From Pedobacter caeni (GTDB lineage: Bacteria > Bacteroidota > Bacteroidia > Sphingobacteriales > Sphingobacteriaceae): DNA of 64,000 nucleotides. Shown one piece after another: positions 58,155 to 64,000 of this stretch. The translations under genes and the position numbers were made by a program. Every line of letters begins with the position of its first letter. The first letter of the stretch is position 1. The stretch spans positions 124,001 to 188,000 of the forward strand of contig NZ_FQUQ01000007.1 of the NCBI RefSeq assembly GCF_900129215.1, given 5' to 3'. Under the pieces are notes generated by a model. It did not search any database. It was not told where the DNA came from and worked only from the letters and a program-made list of their open reading frames with translations.

Positions 58155-58925
58155 ATGAAAATTATATCCTATAACGTCAACGGGATCAGGTCTGCCACAA
58201 CAAAAAACTTTATCGGATGGCTGCAAGCAACCGATGCTGACATGATTTGCCTGCAGGAAGTAAAAGCATTGCCTTCTCAGATTCCCGAAATCATTGGATT
58301 AATCGAACAATTGGGCTACCATCATTACTGGTTTCCTGCCGAAAAAAAAGGATATAGCGGTGTCGCTATTTTCAGCAAAATAAAACCCAATCATGTAGAA
58401 TATGGTTGTGGAGAAGAGTGGATCGATAAAGAAGGCCGTATTTTAAGAGCCGATTTTGACACCTTCTCTTTAATGAGCTTATACATGCCATCCGGTTCCA
58501 GCGGAGACGACAGACAGGTTAAAAAGTACGAATGCATGCGTTTCTTCGATACTTATATTGAAAATCTGAGAAAGGAAGTCCCTAACCTGATCATTTCCGG
58601 AGATTATAACATCTGTCATACCGCAATGGACATTCACAATCCTAAATCCAATGCCAATTCTTCAGGTTTTCTTCCGGAAGAAAGAGAATGGATGGAATTG
58701 TTCCTGAACAACGGATTTATTGACACTTTCAGGCACTTTAATAAAGATCCCCATCATTATACCTGGTGGAGTTTCCGTGCAAACTCAAGGGCAAAGAACC
58801 TGGGCTGGCGTATTGATTACCATTTGGCAAGCCAACCGATGCTGGCACGCTTAAAGAATGTAATGATTCTTGCGGATGCCGTTCATTCTGATCACTGTCC
58901 TATTTTGTTAGAGCTAAACCCTTAA
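58155..58925 (+). CDS. xth: Exodeoxyribonuclease III (AP endonuclease)
   Basis: A 256-residue DNA-repair enzyme of the ExoIII/EEP family. Catalytic blocks: NVNGIRSA, CLQEVKAL (metal-binding Glu), SLYMPSGSSGDDRQVKKYE, SGDYNICHTAMDIHNPK (Asp/Asn), and HSDHCPILLEL (C-terminal Asp-His). It cuts DNA at abasic sites and degrades 3' ends. It is three bases upstream of hutI and probably cotranscribed by position; no functional link is implied. Confidence 0.95.
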   Translation: MKIISYNVNGIRSATTKNFIGWLQATDADMICLQEVKALPSQIPEIIGLIEQLGYHHYWFPAEKKGYSGVAIFSKIKPNHVEYGCGEEWIDKEGRILRADFDTFSLMSLYMPSGSSGDDRQVKKYECMRFFDTYIENLRKEVPNLIISGDYNICHTAMDIHNPKSNANSSGFLPEEREWMELFLNNGFIDTFRHFNKDPHHYTWWSFRANSRAKNLGWRIDYHLASQPMLARLKNVMILADAVHSDHCPILLELNP

Positions 58926-58928
58926 GCC

Positions 58929-60173
58929 ATGTCTTCACTGTTAATCACCCATATCGGAACCCTTGTTGGACTTCATCCTAAAGAAACCCTCTTGCTTAAA
59001 GGACAGGAAATGGCAAGCCTTCCTCAGCTTCAGGATGCCTGGCTGCTTTGCAAAGATGGCCTGATTGAAGATTTTGGAAGGATGGACAAGTTACCGGCAG
59101 AATTGCCTAATGACCTGGAAACCACTTCTGCCAAAGGAGGCTTTGTATTCCCTTCCTGGTGTGATTCCCATACCCATATCGTCTTCGCCGCCCCCAGGGA
59201 GGAAGAGTTTGTGATGAAGATTGCAGGAAAAAGTTATGAAGAGATTGCAGCTGCTGGTGGCGGGATTCTAAATTCCGCAGGAAAGCTCCAAAAAGCCACA
59301 GAAGAAGAATTATTTGAAAGTGCCTCCATCCGTTTGAACGATATGATCAGACAGGGAACAGGAGCCATAGAGATTAAAAGTGGCTATGGTCTTTCGGTAG
59401 AAAGCGAATTAAAAATGCTTCGCGTCATCAGAAGGCTAAAAGAAAGCTTCCCTATTCCGGTAAAAGCTTCATTTTTAGCGGCACATGCCTTCCCTTTAGC
59501 GTATAAAAATGACCATGCAGGCTATATCTCTCTGATTATTCAGGAAATGTTGCCACAGATTGCTGCAGAAGGGCTTGCAGACTATATGGATGCATTCTGT
59601 GAGCAGGGGTTTTTCTCTGTAGAAGAGACGGATCAATTGCTCAGCGCCGCAGCAAAGTATGGATTACGCCCGAAGATACACGCCAACCAGCTCTCTGTAT
59701 CCGGAGGCGTTCAGGTTGGGGTAAAACATCAGGCGGTTTCTGTAGATCACCTGGAAGCAACAGATGACGATGCAATTGCAGCCCTGGCGAATGGCAATAC
59801 CATTGCAACACTATTGCCTTCCTGTTCTTTTTATCTGGGAATTCCATTTGCGAATGCCCGGGCCCTGATTCAGTCCAACGTGCCTGTCGCTTTAGCTACA
59901 GATTACAATCCCGGCTCTACCCCTTCAGGAAACATGAACCTGGTGGTATCCCTGGGCTGCATCAAACTAAAAATGTTGCCTGAAGAGGCCATAAATGCCG
60001 CCAGCTTAAACGGAGCCGCTGCAATGCAACTGAGCGGAGAAAGCGGAAGTATTGCAAAAGGAAAAAGGGCAAATCTGTTTATCACCAGACCAATGTCATC
60101 CCTCGCCTACCTGCCCTACAGCTTCGGACAAACACAAATTGAAACCATCATTCTAAACGGAAAAATCCAATAA
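58929..60173 (+). CDS. hutI: Imidazolonepropionase
   Basis: A 414-residue amidohydrolase of histidine degradation that opens 4-imidazolone-5-propionate to formimidoylglutamate. Metal and substrate residues are in WCDSHTHIVFAAPREEEF, EIKSGYGLS, AAHAFP, KIHANQLS, and ATDYNPGS. Its stop overlaps the hutG start (TAATG). The earlier pathway genes hutH and hutU are not in the window. Confidence 0.95.
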   Translation: MSSLLITHIGTLVGLHPKETLLLKGQEMASLPQLQDAWLLCKDGLIEDFGRMDKLPAELPNDLETTSAKGGFVFPSWCDSHTHIVFAAPREEEFVMKIAGKSYEEIAAAGGGILNSAGKLQKATEEELFESASIRLNDMIRQGTGAIEIKSGYGLSVESELKMLRVIRRLKESFPIPVKASFLAAHAFPLAYKNDHAGYISLIIQEMLPQIAAEGLADYMDAFCEQGFFSVEETDQLLSAAAKYGLRPKIHANQLSVSGGVQVGVKHQAVSVDHLEATDDDAIAALANGNTIATLLPSCSFYLGIPFANARALIQSNVPVALATDYNPGSTPSGNMNLVVSLGCIKLKMLPEEAINAASLNGAAAMQLSGESGSIAKGKRANLFITRPMSSLAYLPYSFGQTQIETIILNGKIQ

Positions 60174-61144
60174 TGGAAGGCCTGAACATCTACGGAAAAG
60201 ACGAAATTATGGCCCTTACCAGCCAGCGCGAAGGGGAAACTAAACTCGGAGAGAAAGTTCAGGTCATTTCGGCTCTTGACCAGTTAAAATCTTCTCCCGC
60301 CAGATTTGTATTACTGGGAATTCCTGAAGATATCGGCGTAAGGGCAAATCATGGGATTGGCGGAACTGCTACCGCCTGGCAGCCTGCACTCAAAGCGATA
60401 TTAAATACCCAGAGCACCTCTTTCTTAACCGGACAAGAGCTACTGGTTCTGGGACACTTTTCTTTTCCGGATCCTGCAGAAACTGATATCAAATCCCTTG
60501 AAGACGCGGTTGTACAAATTGATGAGCAGGTATACCCTGTCATCAGGGAAATTGTTGAGGCCGGTAAAGTTCCTATTGTGATTGGTGGAGGGCATAACAA
60601 TGCTTATCCGATGATCAAAGGGCTTTCACTTGCCCTTCAGCAGGCAGTTGATGTGCTGAATATTGATGCGCATGCCGACCTCAGACCTCCTGCCGGAAGA
60701 CATAGTGGCAATGGCTTCAGTTATGCGCTTAAAAATGGTTTTTTAAAAAACTATGCCATTTTTGGACTTCATCAGAATTACAACAACACTGCAATTCTCG
60801 ATCTGATCGCTGAAAATCCGAATATTCAGGCCATCTTTTTCGACGACCTCCTAAAGAACAATATCCCGGTTGTCGAACAACTGCAGCCCCTATTGAAAAA
60901 TTTAGCTCCTGAAATCGGACTGGAAATAGACCTTGACTGTGTAGAAAATCTCTTGTCAAGCGCATTTACGCCTTCTGGCTTTAATATTAATGATGTCCGC
61001 AGGATAATCCTCAGTTCCGGAAAAAAAATCGCCTACATGCACCTTTGTGAAGGAGCGGTCATGCTGCAGGACGGCAGGCAAAGTGCAGGCACTGCAAAAG
61101 CAATAGCCTATCTTATTACCGACTTTATCAAGGCACAAAAATAA
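60173..61144 (+). CDS. hutG: Formimidoylglutamase (arginase/ureohydrolase family)
   Basis: A 323-residue enzyme of the ureohydrolase fold that splits formimidoylglutamate into glutamate and formamide. The manganese-binding motifs are present: GGGHNNAYP (usual GGGHE is GGGHN), NIDAHADLRP, and EIDLDCVEN. It follows hutI with a one-base overlap, and the two convert the last intermediates of histidine catabolism. The assignment over agmatinase rests on the operon. Confidence 0.88.
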   Translation: MEGLNIYGKDEIMALTSQREGETKLGEKVQVISALDQLKSSPARFVLLGIPEDIGVRANHGIGGTATAWQPALKAILNTQSTSFLTGQELLVLGHFSFPDPAETDIKSLEDAVVQIDEQVYPVIREIVEAGKVPIVIGGGHNNAYPMIKGLSLALQQAVDVLNIDAHADLRPPAGRHSGNGFSYALKNGFLKNYAIFGLHQNYNNTAILDLIAENPNIQAIFFDDLLKNNIPVVEQLQPLLKNLAPEIGLEIDLDCVENLLSSAFTPSGFNINDVRRIILSSGKKIAYMHLCEGAVMLQDGRQSAGTAKAIAYLITDFIKAQK

Positions 61145-61248
61145 AAATGGGACTGTCCGGGACTGAGTATAGACGGGCTTGTGGGGGTTTGTGCCAGAGA
61201 AAAGCTGACAAAAATTGCGGAGATGAGGGTTAAGATGATCTTTTTCAT
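61108..61248 (-). pseudogene. Orphan signal peptide, possible remnant or tiny secreted peptide
   Basis: A 46-residue minus-strand frame begins with an excellent signal peptide (MKKIILTLISAIFVSFSLAQ), followed by TPTSPSILSPGQSHF and a short tail that overlaps the end of hutG by 37 bases. A real exported protein would normally be longer. It is either the start of a gene cut off by rearrangement or a tiny peptide gene. It lies in the 192-base gap between hutG and the 5-FCL gene; I see no other gene there. Confidence 0.35.
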
Positions 61249-61336
61249 AGTCGTTAATTTAAATTTCAACCAATGCCTGAAGATTAAATCACCCATACCT
61301 AGCGCTTATTGCAGCTTAAAGCTGCAAAAAACAGGC

Positions 61337-61906
61337 TTATGTTACAGGAAAGACATATATTTTATTTGGGGTAATGCATTTGTCTAACCTCACATCATGT
61401 TCATTTATATCATCAATCACATTTAGTTCATCAAAAAACGACAGGCCAATCTTCTGCGTGGATATCCCTTGCAAAAACCTGTCATAAAACCCTTTTCCAT
61501 AACCGATACGGTATCCATTTTTATCAAATGCCAATAAGGGCACAATCACCATATCCACCTCTCCCGTATGAATTTTTGCCTTTTGAGGCTCCAGAATCTG
61601 GTAATCATTTAATTCCAGATCTTCCATTCCGTCATAGTAATGGTGGGTCATTAAAGCAGTGTCAAAATCGGCCTTTGGAACGATGATCTTAATTTCCGGG
61701 TGATGTGTACTCAGCCAGTCAATCATCAGAAAAGTATCCGGTTCTTTCTTCTGTTTAATGGGGAGAAATATATGGACAATTTTAACGCTGGAAAGGTCCA
61801 GTTTAGCAAACTGTTCAACCAGTTTAACACTAAGTGTGTGCAGCTCTTCAACTGATAACGACTGTCGCTGCTGCTGGGTTGTTTTTCTGATTTCTGATTT
61901 GTTCAT
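61337..61906 (-). CDS. 5-formyltetrahydrofolate cyclo-ligase
   Basis: A 189-residue cytoplasmic enzyme that uses ATP to convert 5-formyl-THF to 5,10-methenyl-THF. The family motif is present as GYRIGYGKGFYDRFL (ATP-binding loop), with IVPLLAFDKNG before it and an N-terminal RKTTQQQRQSL block. The start at 61906 (MNKSEIRK) is chosen; an in-frame ATG farther upstream encodes a stretch unlike the family. It lies downstream of efp on the same strand but beyond efp's terminator. Confidence 0.92.
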   Translation of the reverse strand: MNKSEIRKTTQQQRQSLSVEELHTLSVKLVEQFAKLDLSSVKIVHIFLPIKQKKEPDTFLMIDWLSTHHPEIKIIVPKADFDTALMTHHYYDGMEDLELNDYQILEPQKAKIHTGEVDMVIVPLLAFDKNGYRIGYGKGFYDRFLQGISTQKIGLSFFDELNVIDDINEHDVRLDKCITPNKIYVFPVT

Positions 61907-62033
61907 TGCTTTACACTTTATGTTCAGGCTTAAGAAATGACCATTAAAGGAGCTTGAAATGTGCTTTATAAAGAATAAAGAGGGCAATCTGATGGTCCTG
62001 ATGATCGGGAGCCAAGGTAAAAAAAAGCGGGTA

Positions 62034-62066
62034 AAAAAAGATGGCTTCGGGAACCACTCCGAAGCC
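62034..62066 (-). terminator. Terminator of efp
   Basis: GGCTTCGG (62043-62050) pairs with CCGAAGCC (62059-62066). On the minus strand it is followed by TCTTTTTTT and lies about 40 bases after the efp stop. Confidence 0.88.
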
Positions 62067-62104
62067 ACAATCAACCTAAACCTAAAACTAAACTATGAAA
62101 ATTC

Positions 62105-62665
62105 TTATTTTACTCTTTCTATATAGTCACCTGTACGGGTATCAACCTTAACTTTATCGCCCTGGTTGATAAACATTGGGACTTTTATTTCTACTCCTGT
62201 TTCCACAGTAGCGTATTTTAATGCGTTTGTAGAGGTATCGCCTTTAACAGCGGGCTCTGTATAAGTAATCTCCAATTCAACATGCGAAGGTATCTGTGCC
62301 ATAATTGGCTCTTCACTTTCGAATGCGATGATTACATTCATTCCTTCTTTTAAGAATTTAACACTTTCGCCGAACAATGTTCTTGGAATGTTAAACTGTT
62401 CAAAAGAAGTGATGTCCATTACTACCAAAAAATCGCCATCTTCGTATAAATACTGGTAATCATTGGTTTCAACACGACAAATTGTTACTTCTTCATCTGT
62501 GCGAAATCTGTATTCAACCAGTTTCCCGGTTTTAACGTTTCGCATCTTTGCCTGATAAAAAGCCCTCAGGTTTCCTGGAGTCCGGTGTAGAAATTCTTCT
62601 ACTTGAATTAGTTCTCCGTTAAACCGAAGGATATTCCCACTTTTTACGTCTGATGCTTTTGCCAT
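62105..62665 (-). CDS. efp: Elongation factor P
   Basis: A 186-residue factor that binds ribosomes stalled on polyproline. It has the three-domain form: KOW-like domain I (MAKASDVKSGNILRFNGELI), OB domain II (YLYEDGDFLVVMDITSFEQ), and domain III with the signature region ending DTRTGDYIERV. The domain I loop reads RTPGNLRAF, so Asn32 takes the place of the lysine modified in E. coli or the arginine modified in Pseudomonas. The start at 62665 is set by the family and by the promoter at 62711-62741. Confidence 0.96.
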   Translation of the reverse strand: MAKASDVKSGNILRFNGELIQVEEFLHRTPGNLRAFYQAKMRNVKTGKLVEYRFRTDEEVTICRVETNDYQYLYEDGDFLVVMDITSFEQFNIPRTLFGESVKFLKEGMNVIIAFESEEPIMAQIPSHVELEITYTEPAVKGDTSTNALKYATVETGVEIKVPMFINQGDKVKVDTRTGDYIERVK

Positions 62666-62710
62666 TTCATTTGAAATTGTGTCCGACCGTTTGGACCCTT
62701 TTTCGTGCCG

Positions 62711-62741
62711 CAAAGGTAAAGACTATTTATGGATTCTACAA
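62711..62741 (-). promoter_or_regulatory. Promoter of efp
   Basis: On the minus strand TTG (62741-62739), 20 bases, then TACCTTTG (62718-62711) match the Bacteroidota consensus very well. The leader to the ATG at 62665 is about 40 bases. Confidence 0.7.
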
Positions 62742-62822
62742 TAGTAATTTAAAAAAATATTTTATTTCTTGTTTTTCTTCGTTTAAACGCCATTCAGGGT
62801 AGATGACAAATATAAAAAAACG

Positions 62823-63437
62823 TTATTTATAATCCGTGATCTGGATCAAATGCTGACAAAACGAATACTCAACTTCCTGATTTGACCCTAAGATGACTAA
62901 TCTTTTCTCAGTAAAATTGTCAATCAGGTCCAAATACCAACGCACTCCCTGCTGGTCAAGATTGGAAGTTGGCTCATCTAATAAAAGGATTGGGGTGTCT
63001 GCACAGAAAGCAAGGGCCAGCTTGGTCCGCTGTTTCATACCTGAAGAGAAGTATTTTAAAGCCTTGTCCTGCGACTTTGCAAGCCCGAGCAGCTCCAACA
63101 CTGCATCTTTGCTCATATCGTTGTACAGCCCTTTAAATTTGAAATGGAAGTCTATGGTCTCTTCCAGTGTAAACTCTTCTATGAGGTCCAGGTATGGGGC
63201 AGCAAAACTCAGGTGTCTGTAAATGTCCTCAACGGGTACTGTTTTTTCTCCCTGATAGCTTATTGCTCCTTCCGAAGGGGATAAACTACCAAGGATTAAA
63301 CTCAATAAGGTCGATTTGCCTGAACCATTCGGGCCCAGGATGGCATATTTTCCGGGAGCCTGGAAATCATAATCGAAATTTCGAAAAATCCACTCCTGAT
63401 TAAACCTTCTCCCGGCCTTATTTAAGCTGATTTTCAT
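62823..63437 (-). CDS. ABC transporter ATP-binding protein
   Basis: A 204-residue ATPase with Walker A GPNGSGKSTLL, a Q-loop region, signature FSSGMKQRTKLALAF, Walker B ILLLDEPTSNLD, and H-loop region VILGSN. The signature is SSGMK rather than LSGGQ. No permease gene is adjacent. In many Bacteroidota this gene lies between lpxA and efp, as here, ten bases after lpxA, so a role in the cell envelope is possible but unproven. Confidence 0.88.
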   Translation of the reverse strand: MKISLNKAGRRFNQEWIFRNFDYDFQAPGKYAILGPNGSGKSTLLSLILGSLSPSEGAISYQGEKTVPVEDIYRHLSFAAPYLDLIEEFTLEETIDFHFKFKGLYNDMSKDAVLELLGLAKSQDKALKYFSSGMKQRTKLALAFCADTPILLLDEPTSNLDQQGVRWYLDLIDNFTEKRLVILGSNQEVEYSFCQHLIQITDYK

Positions 63438-63447
63438 TCATTCTCAA

Positions 63448-64000
63448 TTAACTTCCTGAACCGAAGCCTTTCATCACACCACGGTTTGAGTTCCTGATGA
63501 AATCTACAATCTCATCACGGATTTCCGTTGGTGCAAATTCTGCTTCAATCATATCCAGGGCTTTAGTTACATTGTTATGCTTTACAAACAAAACCCTGTA
63601 AATCTCCTGAATTTCATTGATCTTCTCGGAAGAGAAACCTCTTCTTCTTAAGCCAACAGAATTGATTCCGGCATAAGAAAGTGGTTCACGGGCAGCTTTT
63701 ACATATGGAGGAACATCTTTTCTTACCAATGAACCACCGGTTACAAAGGCATGAGATCCAACTTTTACAAATTGGTGAATCGCTACCAGACCAGCCAGTA
63801 CGACATAGTTCCCAATAGTGATGTGTCCTGCAAGGGTGGTACTATTCGAAAAGATACAATGGTCACCCACTTCACAATCATGTGCAATATGTGAATAAGC
63901 CTGGATCAGGCAGTTACTGCCGATCACTGTCTTCCACTTATCTTTTGTACCCCTGTTTATGGTTACACATTCTCTGATCGTGGTATTGTCACCGATCTCT
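63448..64000 (-). CDS. lpxA: Acyl-ACP--UDP-N-acetylglucosamine O-acyltransferase, C-terminal part
   Basis: About 184 codons are visible; the N-terminus lies beyond the window. The frame continues upstream of an internal GTG at 63927 through IGDNTTIRECVTINRGT, so that codon is not the start. The left-handed beta-helix hexapeptide repeats are clear, with the catalytic histidine region SHIAHDCEVGDHC and HQFVKVGSHAFVTGG. The C-terminal helical domain begins GINSVGLRRRGFS. It performs the first step of lipid A synthesis, transferring a hydroxyacyl chain to UDP-GlcNAc. It is followed by the ABC ATPase gene ten bases later. Confidence 0.95.
   Translation of the reverse strand, partial: EIGDNTTIRECVTINRGTKDKWKTVIGSNCLIQAYSHIAHDCEVGDHCIFSNSTTLAGHITIGNYVVLAGLVAIHQFVKVGSHAFVTGGSLVRKDVPPYVKAAREPLSYAGINSVGLRRRGFSSEKINEIQEIYRVLFVKHNNVTKALDMIEAEFAPTEIRDEIVDFIRNSNRGVMKGFGSGS

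Noticed and set aside
1..64000. CRISPR arrays, insertion sequences, tRNA or rRNA genes
   Set aside because: I saw no regularly spaced direct repeats, no transposase-like frame, and no recognisable tRNA or rRNA sequence. A tRNA/Rfam scan would be decisive.

Overview
The window looks like a chromosomal segment from a Bacteroidota bacterium of the Sphingobacteriaceae, most like Pedobacter. The evidence is: Bacteroidota-type promoters (TTG, 20-23 bases, TAnnTTTG) upstream of aspS, ahpC, efp and a small membrane gene; families largely confined to the phylum (HYC_CC_PP, DUF6249, DUF2911, TonB-type outer-membrane beta-barrels, Porphyromonas-type deiminase); the lpxA - ABC ATPase - efp gene order; and AT-rich intergenic DNA. 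The genus is inferred. I saw no rRNA, tRNA, IS element, prophage or CRISPR array. The only gene-free stretch above 300 bases is 43501-43885.

Layout. 1-5 kb: end of a nucleoid-associated protein gene, a TerC-family membrane protein, an ECF sigma / anti-sigma / repeat-rich surface protein operon, and an exported agmatine-deiminase-like enzyme. 5-14 kb: aspS, an envelope trio (YtxH, holin-like, unknown), an AI-2E/PerM family permease with a sigma-54 response regulator, crotonase plus a stand-alone B12-binding protein, and glnS. 14-19 kb: amidase lipoprotein, M49-type peptidase lipoprotein, TonB-type beta-barrel protein. 19-26 kb: a single-strand signalling cluster of two REC/histidine-kinase hybrids, CheR, CheB and two lone receivers. 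26-33 kb: zinc peptidase, gltX, histidine kinase-DinB-thioesterase, a second ECF sigma / anti-sigma pair, DUF2911. 33-41 kb: a GH9-NodB fusion enzyme and a TetR-TolC-HlyD-MFS efflux operon. 41-45 kb: ppc, two long hairpins, and AhpD- and AhpC-type peroxide genes. 45-52 kb: a secreted peptidase operon (FAD-like protein, degenerate M14, M14, S9). 52-57 kb: aldehyde dehydrogenase, DODA-type dioxygenase, YceI, and a possible metal-handling trio (HYC_CC_PP, secreted HMA protein, beta-barrel). 57-64 kb: cyclophilin, exonuclease III, hutI-hutG, 5-FCL, efp, ABC ATPase, and lpxA running off the end.

Most of the window is housekeeping and envelope biology. The most unusual items are a tandem M14 pair whose second member has lost every catalytic residue (HxxE has become ExxH), a GH9-NodB fusion with an altered deacetylase motif, the chemotaxis-like signalling cluster without receptors or CheA/CheW, two long intergenic hairpins after ppc, and several inverted repeats placed over promoters or start codons (ppc, the zinc peptidase, the TetR gene). 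No complete new defence or mobile system is evident.
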